A DNA stretch of 64,000 nucleotides from Mycolicibacterium sarraceniae (lineage in GTDB: Bacteria; Actinomycetota; Actinomycetes; Mycobacteriales; Mycobacteriaceae): NCBI RefSeq assembly GCF_010731875.1, contig NZ_AP022595.1, positions 248,001 through 312,000 of the forward strand, given 5' to 3'. Positions within the stretch are counted from its first letter, which is position 1. Each line of letters begins with the position of its first letter. The translations under genes and the position numbers were made by a program. Below are positions 17,433 to 24,933 of the stretch, in pieces. Under the pieces are notes generated by a model. That model was not told the DNA's origin. It ran no database searches and worked only from the letters and a program-made list of their open reading frames with translations.

Positions 17433-17681
17433 TCAGATTGCCGCCATGACCGGGAAAACCGCTGTGGTGCTCACCATCCCAATCGCATACTCGGGCACAA
17501 AGTCTCTGTCGTCGAGGGCAAGGCTGCTCTCAGCGTCGAGTAAGTTCTGTGTGACCTCCAGTGCCCAATCTCTCAAATCGGCACCGCGTTTGGCTTTCGA
17601 CGTCGTGCGCTCAACGATGTTCTGGGTCATTGCCCTACGCCAAAGATGCGCCAGCAGCTCTTGTGGATCCGATTGGGTCAT
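17433..17681 (-). pseudogene. Hypothetical protein truncated by the IS3 element
   Basis: ATG 17679-17681 opens 82 codons (MTQSDPQELLAHLWRRAMTQ, then EYAIGMVSTTAVFPVMAAI). The stop codon lies inside the IS3 terminal repeat, so the C-terminus is lost. I do not recognise the family. It lies downstream of the 319-residue gene on the same strand and may have belonged to the same transcription unit. Confidence 0.45.
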
Positions 17682-17793
17682 TGCAGGCCAGCGCTCCTCT
17701 TCCGCGTCGTCGCTACCCGACGATGCCCCTCCGTGCCGCGGTTGGCAAGGAATATCCGAACCGTTGCCGGCGTCTTTGAGGCCCGTCTAAACC

Positions 17794-18753
17794 CTAGGCG
17801 GATAGGTGCTCGAGCGTACTGATTCCAGCTTCAACGACCCGCAGAGCCCGAAATGCATAGTCCAACAACCTCTCTGGGTCACCCTGCACGGCGACTGTTA
17901 TTACCCCGGTTTGGGGGTCGGGTGTTGCGTCCTTGACGATGTGCTTGCTGCTTTGTAGCGAGGCCCAGGGCCGTGCATGCGCGTAGCCGCTGAGCAATTG
18001 CCATGAGTTCGACAAGACGCAGGCAGGGTCAAACCCGCCACTGCTGAGTGCCGGCACCACCGCTCCGGCGAGCTGCACCATTTTCGTATCGCTGGTGCAC
18101 TGCCCCCCGTAAGTGTTCTGTGTGAAGAGCGTGGCACGCGATTGGAGCGTGGTCGCCTGTTGCAGAATCCAGTTAAGCCGCTTGTCTATTTCGACCACCA
18201 GCGCGTCAAAGGTGGCTTGGTCTGCTGGCGGGAACGGTTGATTTATCGGGTCAGCCGCCAAGGTATTCAGCCACCCTAGGCGAGACTTGAGGTCCTTGAA
18301 GTTGAATTCCAATGCGCGCAAACGTCGTTCGGTTGGTGTATTTCCGTCGGCCATCCACAAGGCAGTCGCGGCTCCGGTGATTGCAGTTCGTATCACCGTG
18401 GCCTGCGCGTACGGATATGGGTGCTCACGATTTTCAAGGCTCCACGCCAAGAACCTCAGATGATCCAGCGCGCTGAGTAGACATTGGACAACACCTTGCT
18501 GAAACGTTGTGTAGATAGGTGCAAAGTAGAGATCATCCGCGATGATGACCGCAGAGTCGGACGCCTTGACCGCCTGCAGCCGCGTCAACGCGTTCCCGGT
18601 CTGATCCTTTAGCCACGCATAACCTTCCTCGACGCTCGGCGGCTTGTCGCCTGACGAACCGCTGGTGTCCACATTGCCCCTTTTGCGCATCGTTTGGTAG
18701 ATCTGCCGGAATGGTTGTAACAGTAACGATTTGGCGACAGACAAGAGCTTCAA
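17794..18753 (-). CDS. Hypothetical helical protein (319 aa), accessory region
   Basis: No family recognised with certainty. The start is TTG 18751-18753, overlapping the upstream stop (TTGA) and thus translationally coupled. The sequence is mostly alpha-helical with LLSALDHLRFLAWSLEN, TVIRTAITGAATALWMADG, RRLRALEFNFKDLKSRLGW and SGYAHARPWAS. The R-T-A-x4-AA-x-ALW and YAHxRPWA patterns recall uncharacterised actinobacterial proteins from phage islands and possibly HEPN-like helices, but this is only an impression. There is no signal peptide. It forms a two-gene unit with the IS-split gene upstream. Confidence 0.65.
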   Translation of the reverse strand: MKLLSVAKSLLLQPFRQIYQTMRKRGNVDTSGSSGDKPPSVEEGYAWLKDQTGNALTRLQAVKASDSAVIIADDLYFAPIYTTFQQGVVQCLLSALDHLRFLAWSLENREHPYPYAQATVIRTAITGAATALWMADGNTPTERRLRALEFNFKDLKSRLGWLNTLAADPINQPFPPADQATFDALVVEIDKRLNWILQQATTLQSRATLFTQNTYGGQCTSDTKMVQLAGAVVPALSSGGFDPACVLSNSWQLLSGYAHARPWASLQSSKHIVKDATPDPQTGVITVAVQGDPERLLDYAFRALRVVEAGISTLEHLSA

Positions 18754-19137
18754 TCTTCAATTTCCTCGGCCTCATCGGCAGCGGCAACGATGGCGGCAGC
18801 CAATTCTCGGGCATCAGCGGTCGACGTTCCCATCACGGCGTCGTTGACGCGGATCTCGAGCCACGTCTGCACTACTGCGCCAGTGCTGTCCTGTTTCCCA
18901 ATGACAGTGACCGTGTTACGTCCTGTAGACCGGGTGTGGCCCGTGAACTCACGCGACCAGCTTCCGTGTCTTTCCTGCCACTCATGGCACTCCATTGCGC
19001 CGGAAGGGTCGGGTACATGACCGAAGTCCACCTGTCCCCGGAGGTTGAGGGAGGCATACGAACGGGCTTCCTTCAAGAGCTGCTCTGCAGGCGCGCCTTG
19101 TTCTTCTATCCTCTCCAGATCAGCTATCTGACTAGGG
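18750..19137 (-). pseudogene. 3' part of a gene split by the 3.3-kb element (DUF6907-like)
   Basis: The frame reads SQIADLERIEEQGAPAEQLL, WQERHGSWSREFTGH, then TWLEIRVNDAVMGTST and ARELAAAIVAAADEAEE. The C-terminal 'areLAaAllaAADea' style resembles DUF6907 proteins of actinobacteria. Upstream of 19137 the frame runs into the inserted element. Joining to 22462-22508, with one target-duplication copy removed, restores a continuous 142-residue protein. Its TGA overlaps the TTG start of the 319-residue gene. Confidence 0.7.
19132..19137. repeat. Target-site duplication, left copy (CTAGGG)
   Basis: CTAGGG immediately precedes the TGTTGACC element end and is repeated exactly at 22462-22467 after the opposite end. 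It is direct evidence for transposition with 6-bp staggered cuts. Confidence 0.9.
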
Positions 19138-19333
19138 TGTTGACCGTCGCTGGGAACGACGACCACGGGGTGGGCCTTCGTCGTTGAGCGTGCCGATGTG
19201 GTCGTTGGTGTGACCGGGGTTTGATCTTGGTGGTCTGCACCGTCAGTGTGTCGAGGAACTGATGGTGCGCGGCACCCCGCTGAAGTCTTGGCCGGCTTGG
19301 CGGGGTGCCGCGCTGTAGTGCTCGGAGGCACTG

Positions 19334-19954
19334 ATGGTGACCGTAGAGGTCGATCTTGTTCGCGTCGAGTCCCGGTTGGCGGCTGGGGAGCTGTCGTGTC
19401 CGTCGTGCCCGGACGGGGTGCTGGCCCGGTGGGGTTTCGGGCGGTCGCGGCGGGTGGTCGGGCTGGAGGGTCCGGTCCGGCCTCGCCGGTCGCGGTGCCG
19501 GGGGTGTGCGGTGACTCATGTGTTGTTGCCGGTGTCGTTGTTGCTGCGCAGGGCGTATGCCGCGGAGCTGGTATGGGCGGTGTTGCAGGCCCGGGCGGCC
19601 GGTGTCGGGCATCGGCGGATCGCCGCGGCGGCGGGTATCCCGGCGTGCACGGTCCGGCGCTGGTTGCGGGTGATCGGTCGGCGGGTCGAGGCGGTGCGCC
19701 AGTGGTTCATCGGGGTCGCGGTGACCGCGGGGGTGGAGGTGTCGATACCTCCGGCGACCGGCACAGCTGTCGGGGATGTTCTGGCTGCGGTGGGCGCGGC
19801 GAGGGCGGCGATGGTGTCCCGGTTCGGGCCGGGACGGCTGGTCGGCGCGGTGACGGCGGTTTCAGTGGCGGTGGCGTGCAGCGGTGCCCGGCTGCTCGCG
19901 CCGGAGTGGCCGCCGGTGTCGGGGTGGGTGGGTGCAACACCAGTTGCCCTCTGA
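19334..19954 (+). CDS. DUF6431-type zinc-finger/HTH protein of the element
   Basis: A 206-residue protein from ATG 19334 with GGAGG six bases upstream. Two Cys pairs near the N-terminus (LSCPSCPDG and RCRGCAVTH) suggest a zinc ribbon; RRIAAAAGIPACTVRRWLRV at about residue 95 is a helix-turn-helix resembling those of IS481/ISL3 N-termini. The remainder is Ala/Val-rich. It is likely a DNA-binding accessory or regulator of transposition; the role is inferred from location only. Confidence 0.7.
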   Translation: MVTVEVDLVRVESRLAAGELSCPSCPDGVLARWGFGRSRRVVGLEGPVRPRRSRCRGCAVTHVLLPVSLLLRRAYAAELVWAVLQARAAGVGHRRIAAAAGIPACTVRRWLRVIGRRVEAVRQWFIGVAVTAGVEVSIPPATGTAVGDVLAAVGAARAAMVSRFGPGRLVGAVTAVSVAVACSGARLLAPEWPPVSGWVGATPVAL

Positions 19955-20045
19955 TGCGCGGTGGGGTCGATGGGCCATCGTCGCGGGGATGACTGCCCTG
20001 GCAACGGGTTTGGGCGGCATCGCCAGCGGTGAAGGAGTCAGTGCG

Positions 20046-21501
20046 GTGTTGGGTGAGGATGAGCGCCGGGCGCGGGCCCAGGCGGTGGGGTTGTTCCGCT
20101 ACCAGTTGATCTGCCCGGCGTTGGATCAGGGCCTGTCGACGAAGGCCCGGGGCGGCTGGTCCGCCAGATCGCCTCCGGTGAGCACACCGACCCGTTCGGG
20201 ACCCCGGTGCGGTATTCCCGGGACACCCTGGATCGGTGGATCCGCCGGTATCGGGCCGGCGGGTTCGTCGAGTTGGTGCCCAGCCCCCGGACGTGTGTGC
20301 CGCGCACCGATACCGCAGTGTTGGAGATGGCCGCGGCCCTCAAGCGGGAGAACCCGGCCCGGACCGCCGCGCAGGTGGGCAGGATCCTGCGCACCGCGAC
20401 CGGGGGCCCTCGGAATCGACCCTGCTGCGGCTGTTCCACCGCCTGGAGCTGATCGGCCCGGCCGCCGGGGATGCCCCGGTGGTGTTCGGCCGGTTCGAAG
20501 CCGCCAACCCCAACGACCGGTGGACCGGGGACGCCCTGCACGGCCCGCGGATCGGCGGGAGGAAAACCTATCTGTTCGCCTTCCTCGATGATCATTCCCG
20601 GCTGGTCTGCGGCTACCGTTTCGGCTTCGCCGAGGACGCCGTCCGGTTGGGTGCCGCGCTGCAACCCGCACTGGCCGCCCGCGGGTCCCGGCCAGCGTCT
20701 ATGTCGATAACGGGTCGGCCTTCGTCGATGCCTGGCTGCTGCGGGCGTGCGCGAAACTCGGCGTGCGCCTGGTCCATTCCACCCGCACCGCCCCCAGGGC
20801 AGAGGCAAGATCGAACGGTTCTTCCGCACCGTGCGTGAGCAGTTCCTGGTCGAGATCGTCGATACCACCGCCGAACAGCTCGCCGCTACCGGGGTTGATC
20901 ACCGCACCGCGCTGCTGGAACTGAACCGGCTGTTCACCGCGTGGGTCGAAACCGAGTACCACCGCCGCACCCACACCGAGACCGGCCACGCCCCGCTGGA
21001 CCGCTGGGAGCAAGGCTGGACCCGGCTCGGCCGCGGCCCGGCGGTACCGACATCCGCGGATCTGACCGAGGCGTTCCTGTGGTCGGAGCACCGCACCGTC
21101 ACCAAAACGGCCACGGTGTCGTTGCACGGCAACACCTTTCAAGTCGATACGGCCCTGATCGGGCGGCGGGTGGAGTTGGTGTTCTCACCCTTCGACCTGG
21201 AAACCATCGAAGTCCGCTACCGCGAGGTCCGCTACGGCCGGGCCGTGCCGCACATCATCACCCGCCATACCCACCCCAAAGCCCGACCCGAAACACCGAA
21301 CCAGCCCCGGCGGCGACCGGGATCGACTACCTGGCGCTGACCGCCCAGACCCACCACGAGCAGATCCGCGCCGATCACCGCATCGGATACAACGCCCTGT
21401 TCGCCACCCCCACCACCGCGCGTACCGACGGCCAGATCCCCGGACAACTCAGCATCGACGACATCGCCAGCCTTGACGACCAGGATGGGGTGTCGGCGTG
21501 A
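20046..21501 (+). pseudogene. IS481/Mu-like DDE transposase with five -1 frameshifts
   Basis: The protein can be followed through shifting frames: GTG 20046 LGEDERRARAQAVGLFRYQL; RYSRDTLDRWIRRYRAGGFV; LRLFHRLELIG and NDRWTGDALHGPRI (first Asp); FLDDHSRLVCGY; VYVDNGSAFVDAWLLRACA (second Asp); QGRGKIERFFRTVREQF (Glu); ending IDDIASLDDQDGVSA. Each switch (near 20150, 20407, 20690, 20800 and 21300) is explained by loss of one base, mostly in G/C homopolymers. As written it cannot make transposase. Unpolished sequencing errors are an alternative explanation. Confidence 0.85.
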
Positions 21502-22313
21502 GTATCGAACGGCTGCAACAGTATTACGGCTTCACCCGGATGCCCTTCGGCCGCGCTCTGGCCCCCGGGATGCTGCACCGCCACCCCGGCCACAGCGAAG
21601 CCGTCGCCCGGATCTCCTGGTGTGTGGACCAGCATGCGATCGGGGTCATCACCGGGGAGGTCGGTGCCGGTAAGACCGTCGCGATCCGGGCCGCGACCGC
21701 CGCGCTCGATCCGGCCCGCCACGTCATCATCTACCTGCCCAACCCCTCGGTCGGGGTCCGCGGCATGCTGCACCACATCGTCACCGCGTTGGGGCGGGTG
21801 CCCAGTTTCTACACCGCCACCCTGGCCCCCCAGGCCGCCGAGGCCCTGGCCGCTGAACACGCCGAACGCGGCCGAACCCCCGTCGTGGTCATCGACGAAG
21901 CCCACCTGCTCGACAACACCCAAATGGAAGCGATCCGCATGCTCACCAACCACGACATGGACTCCGGGTCACCCTTCGCCGCCCTGCTCGTCGGGCAACC
22001 CACCCTGCGGCATCGCCTGCGTCTGGGCGTGCTGGCCGCACTCGATCAGCGCATCGCGATGCGCTACGCGATCGCCGGCATGGCCCCCGCCGATACCGCC
22101 GACTACATCGGCCACCACGCCACGATCGCCGGCCGCACCGACACCCTGTTCTCCGACGACGCGATCACCCTGATCCACAACGCCGCCCGGGGCTACCCCC
22201 GGGCGGTCAACAACCTCGCCGTGCACGCACTGACCGCGGCGTTCGCCGCGAAAGCCGCGATCGTCGATGAGAAAGCCGCCCGGATCGCGGTCACTGAAAC
22301 AGGCCACGACTGA
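21498..22313 (+). CDS. ExeA/MuB-like AAA+ ATPase of the element
   Basis: A 271-residue AAA ATPase beginning at GTG 21498, which overlaps the transposase TGA (GTGA). Walker A is GEVGAGKT at about residues 53-60, Walker B VVVIDEAHLLD near 128, and sensor-like LLVGQPTLRHRLR follows, typical of ExeA/TniB/MuB target-selection ATPases. It should act with the transposase in target capture. Unlike the transposase, its reading frame is intact. Confidence 0.88.
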   Translation: MSIERLQQYYGFTRMPFGRALAPGMLHRHPGHSEAVARISWCVDQHAIGVITGEVGAGKTVAIRAATAALDPARHVIIYLPNPSVGVRGMLHHIVTALGRVPSFYTATLAPQAAEALAAEHAERGRTPVVVIDEAHLLDNTQMEAIRMLTNHDMDSGSPFAALLVGQPTLRHRLRLGVLAALDQRIAMRYAIAGMAPADTADYIGHHATIAGRTDTLFSDDAITLIHNAARGYPRAVNNLAVHALTAAFAAKAAIVDEKAARIAVTETGHD

Positions 22314-22363
22314 ATCACCGACCATGCGACGTCACCGCACCGAGGACGCCGTCACCATGCAGA

Positions 22364-22398
22364 CGAAGGCCCTGCCCGCTACGCGGACAGGGCCTTCG
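22364..22398 (+). terminator. Strong hairpin near the right end of the element
   Basis: CGAAGGCCCTG (22364-22374) pairs perfectly with CAGGGCCTTCG (22388-22398) around a 13-base loop. It lies 50 bp after the ATPase stop and before the right terminal repeat. No U-tract follows, so it may be an intrinsic terminator without a tail or a barrier to outside transcription. Confidence 0.5.
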
Positions 22399-22461
22399 CT
22401 ACATCAACACCATCGGCATCCACGATGACGCCATCAACTGCATCCACAGCGACGGTCAACA

Positions 22462-22508
22462 CTAGGGATGAGGTGCTCGTGTTCGGCGATGTCCCGCCAT
22501 GTCGTCAT
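22462..22508 (-). pseudogene. 5' part of the gene split by the 3.3-kb element, with right target duplication
   Basis: ATG 22506-22508 reads MTTWRDIAEHEHLIP and then reaches the duplicated CTAGGG (22462-22467). Spliced to 19131 it continues SQIADLERIEEQG in frame, giving a 142-codon CDS. GGGAAG lies just upstream as a ribosome-binding site. This proves the insertion disrupted a real gene. Confidence 0.75.
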
Positions 22509-22609
22509 AGCTTCCCAGCGTAGGGCTGGCCACCGTCAAGAAGCGGCAGGCACACACGGTCCTACTCCGCTGAATATGCCTCTGGATCATCATGCCCTTG
22601 CACGTCGGC

Positions 22610-22722
22610 TCAGGCTGCAACTTTAAGGTGCTCCGGCGACACAGCGGCCGTGTGTGAGTCACCGCGCAGCTGCACAACCACGGTGTGGTCAGTGACAGCA
22701 GCGATGACGCCCTTCCTGACAG
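22610..22722 (-). other. Short protein-like relic upstream of the split gene
   Basis: A minus frame without a usable start codon reads KGVIAAVTDHTVVVQLRGDS then HTAAVSPEHLKVAA and stops at 22610. The tail looks like a genuine small beta protein, probably frameshifted. No family recognised. Confidence 0.3.
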
Positions 22723-22856
22723 GTAGGACGGAGGCCGATACATGACAGCGCGTCCGACTGTTCCCCTGAAGCTTTCGAACTCATCAGAGGTTGTCCTTCG
22801 CCTTCGCCAGTTCAGCTACAGCGTTGGCACTGAGGTTCGCGGCAACGACAGCGTCC

Positions 22857-23309
22857 CTACCGTCTTGGCTGTGCTGATACCGCAGAGCCGCGTTCACGGT
22901 CTTGCCTGTTCTCGAAATACTCGGCAATGGACGGCAGCAGCACACGCACCGCTACATCACGATCCACGTCGAATCGAGCGGCAATGGCGTCGGCGGCAAC
23001 CGCACCGTCGTTCTCATCGCAAATCGCCAGCGCCGCTTGCAGGGTGGTCAGCTCGTCAGGTGTCGTCGTGATCGCCAGTATGCGTTGCCCCTCCGACAGG
23101 ATGGGCTGACTAGCTGTGATGTCGACTAGCCGGACTTTCTCAGGGTCATGGTCATCGAAAAGGGCTGCTGCCGCACACTCGCCGATTTCGCCAGCCCTGA
23201 GTGCCCCGATCATGCGCACTCCTGTGACACCGTGCTCGGCCATGTGACCTAGCCAGACCGCCAGCGCGCCACTGCGCCGCCACGCGCAGCGGCACGCACC
23301 ATTCGCCAT
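22857..23309 (-). CDS. Hypothetical protein (150 aa)
   Basis: ATG 23307-23309 opens 150 codons with an in-frame stop shortly upstream. The central part (FDDHDPEKVRLVDITASQPI, ILAITTTPDELTTLQAALAI, DAIAARFDVDRDVAVRVLLP) has normal amino-acid composition and mycobacterial codon use. The family is not recognised. It lies between the element-interrupted region and the tRNA gene and is probably part of the same accessory block. Confidence 0.5.
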   Translation of the reverse strand: MANGACRCAWRRSGALAVWLGHMAEHGVTGVRMIGALRAGEIGECAAAALFDDHDPEKVRLVDITASQPILSEGQRILAITTTPDELTTLQAALAICDENDGAVAADAIAARFDVDRDVAVRVLLPSIAEYFENRQDRERGSAVSAQPRR

Positions 23310-23415
23310 ACATGCGGCTCACGTGCCGCGACTCGTGCCAGCTGGAGTAATCAAGCCGAGCACAGACCTGTGCTACCGAACTTCGTGCACTCACTTGCGG
23401 TCGTCACGCGTCAAG

Positions 23416-23468
23416 ATCGTTAATCGTTAATCAGGAAGCCTGACGTTCACAAATCCGTTCACAAACCC
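23416..23468. repeat. Short tandem repeats beside the tRNA gene
   Basis: ATCGTTA occurs twice in tandem followed by ATC (23418-23434 approximately), then GTTCACAAATCC/GTTCACAAACCC is an 11-of-12 tandem pair (23445-23468). The cluster lies between the accessory region and the tRNA 3' end, where integrase arm or core sites are often found; function is unproven. Confidence 0.4.
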
Positions 23469-23472
23469 AATG

Positions 23473-23508
23473 AAAACGACCCCCGGAGAGATCTCCGGGG
23501 GCCGTTTT
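23473..23508. terminator. Bidirectional terminator downstream of tRNA-fMet
   Basis: CCCCCGGAGA (23480-23489) pairs with TCTCCGGGGG (23492-23501). The stem extends by AAAACG (23473-23478) against CGTTTT (23503-23508), giving A-tract/T-tract flanks on both strands. It lies just past the 3' end of the minus-strand tRNA and should terminate its transcript. Confidence 0.8.
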
Positions 23509-23514
23509 GCCTAG

Positions 23515-23588
23515 TAGCGGGGACAGGATTCGAACCTGCGACCTCTGGGTTATGAGCCCAGCGAGCTACCGAGCTGCTCCACCCCGCG
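23515..23588 (-). tRNA. Initiator tRNA-fMet (anticodon CAT)
   Basis: The minus strand folds into a 74-nt tRNA: acceptor start CGCGGGG with 3' CCCCGC, D arm GGAGCAGCTCGGTAGCTC, anticodon stem-loop GGGCTCATAACCC, and T arm GCAGGTTCGAATCCTG. Initiator hallmarks are the unpaired first base (C1 against U72) and three consecutive G-C pairs in the anticodon stem. CCA is not encoded. Confidence 0.93.
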
Positions 23589-23720
23589 TCGGGTGAACGC
23601 AACGTTACCGGGCGCTGAGCAGAGGAACCAAATCGGCTGATCAGAGCCCCAAACACCCATCGCGTTCGTCACAACCCACCCCTATTCACTTGCTTCTCGC
23701 GGCCGAAGTCGACAGGCTCG

Positions 23721-24377
23721 ATGGAGATGAAGAGACAACACGCCACTCGCTGCGCCGCGATCGCCATGATCGCCGCCGTCGCTCTCGGGACCACCAGCTG
23801 TGACCACGAATCCGGTCTCGAAACAGGCAAACCCGCCGCGTCGATCCCCGCGCTCCCCGGCGTGAGCATGTCAACCACGACGACCAGCACCAAGCCGGCC
23901 GCTGCACCCGTCGATTACACCCGACTGCTGCTGCAGTCCCGCGACATCTCGACCAAGAGCGACGCCTTCACCGCGCAACCCGCGACCGCCAACCCCGACA
24001 CCCGCCCCGGCGCAGAGGTCTTGATCGTCAACCAGGAGCAGACCAAGGCCGTCAGCATTCTGCTCGTCGAGCTCGACAACCCCGCCTCCGGCCCGTCCGC
24101 GCTCGCCGAAGCGCAGGCCAGCCTGACCAAATCGGTCAACCCCGGACCGCCACAGCCCTCGATCGTCGGCACCGGCGGAACTGTGGTCTCGGGTAACTCC
24201 CCCGACGGCGCGAAGTCGGTGACCGTGCTGCTGTTCACCGAGGGATCCACCCTGGCCCGCGTCGAGTTCGACGGTCTACCCGGCCAACCCGCCGACGCCA
24301 ACTTCGTCACCAACACCGGGCAGAAACAAGCCATCGCCCTGCGCGTGGGACTTCCCACCGCTCAAGGCGCGTCCTAG
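23721..24377 (+). CDS. Putative lipoprotein
   Basis: A 218-residue protein with an N-terminal lipoprotein signal: a hydrophobic stretch ([16 protein letters not shown]) ending at Cys27, followed by a Pro/Thr/Ser-rich linker ([16 protein letters not shown]). The mature part ([40 protein letters not shown]) resembles uncharacterised mycobacterial lipoproteins with a LpqN/sensor-like beta fold. The start is ATG 23721; ATG 23727 is possible. It is convergent with a decayed RNase Z-like gene. Confidence 0.7.
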   Translation: MEMKRQHATRCAAIAMIAAVALGTTSCDHESGLETGKPAASIPALPGVSMSTTTTSTKPAAAPVDYTRLLLQSRDISTKSDAFTAQPATANPDTRPGAEVLIVNQEQTKAVSILLVELDNPASGPSALAEAQASLTKSVNPGPPQPSIVGTGGTVVSGNSPDGAKSVTVLLFTEGSTLARVEFDGLPGQPADANFVTNTGQKQAIALRVGLPTAQGAS

Positions 24378-24379
24378 CG

Positions 24380-24926
24380 TCGCGCGGGCACCGGCGTACG
24401 CCACGCCACACGCGGCGGCTACCCCGGCTGCCTGCCGAGCCGTCAGGTGCCCGTAACGCACCGCGAGGTCTTCGTCGTGCGCCAAGAACGTCGCCCCGAT
24501 CACCAACATGTCGGCACCGTCGGCGAGCTCCGACACCCCGAACGCCCCAACCGCCACCGGCCCCGCGGCCTCGATCGGCTCCTCCCGCACGCCGACGGTG
24601 TCGTAGAAGATCGAGGCGTGCCGCAGCCGGGCGAAGTGCTGCGCGCCCGACGCCGGAAAGTGTGCCGAGATCGGATGATCCACCCGGTCCAGTGACGAGC
24701 GCTGGATGATGCCGGGCACCCCGAGACAGTGGTACCCGTGAAAGTGCGTGAGACACAGCCGGTTTACCGCGCTGGCCGGAACCCCAGCCAGCACCATCTG
24801 GCACCGGGTTCCCCCGCCGGGATCGAAGAGCAGCCCTTCGTCGTCCCAGCGCAGCAGGTAGCCGTTGTGGTTGCGGTAGCGCGTCGGCACCTGACTTGCG
24901 GTGCCGAGCACGACCAACTCACGCAT
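24380..24926 (-). pseudogene. Ribonuclease Z / MBL-fold remnant
   Basis: ATG 24926 begins [20 protein letters not shown], the RNase Z-type metallo-beta-lactamase N-terminus. The metal-binding HxHxDH is altered to THFHGYH, replacing the essential Asp. About 70 residues between [17 protein letters not shown] and the preceding [15 protein letters not shown] are missing relative to the family, and after [18 protein letters not shown] the sequence diverges and runs into the antisense of the lipoprotein gene. It is presumed a dead gene. Confidence 0.7.
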
Positions 24927-24933
24927 GGCAGAA

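Larger units (their letters stand above)
16095..17436 (-). mobile_element. IS3-family insertion sequence (1342 bp)
   Basis: Terminal inverted repeats are visible: TGAAACGCCCTGG at 16095 with CCGGAGGCTC inside, and the complement ending ccagggcgtttca at 17436. It encodes overlapping OrfA/OrfB in the IS3 arrangement. The flanks (gtg on the left, gat on the right) show no target duplication, implying later rearrangement or recombination between copies. It interrupts an MFS gene on the left and a small hypothetical gene on the right. Confidence 0.88.
19138..22461 (+). mobile_element. 3.3-kb TG...CA transposable element (DUF6431 / IS481-Mu-like transposase / ExeA ATPase)
   Basis: The element ends are perfect 15-bp inverted repeats TGTTGACCGTCGCTG (19138-19152 and the complement at 22447-22461), bounded by 6-bp duplications CTAGGG. 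Three plus-strand genes lie inside: a zinc-finger/HTH DUF6431 protein, a DDE transposase with an integrase core (frameshifted) and an ExeA/MuB-like AAA ATPase whose GTG overlaps the transposase stop. The 5'-TG/CA-3' ends and the transposase+ATPase pairing resemble IS481/Mu/Tn552-like systems; the added DUF6431 gene is distinctive. Confidence 0.9.

Noticed and set aside
18750..19331. 193-codon protein starting at 19331
   Set aside because: The N-terminal 50 or so residues are translated from the inserted transposon end; the true gene starts at 22508 once the insertion is removed.
23416..23468. CRISPR-like array
   Set aside because: Repeats are directly abutting 7-12 bp units without spacers and only two copies each; no cas genes in the window.
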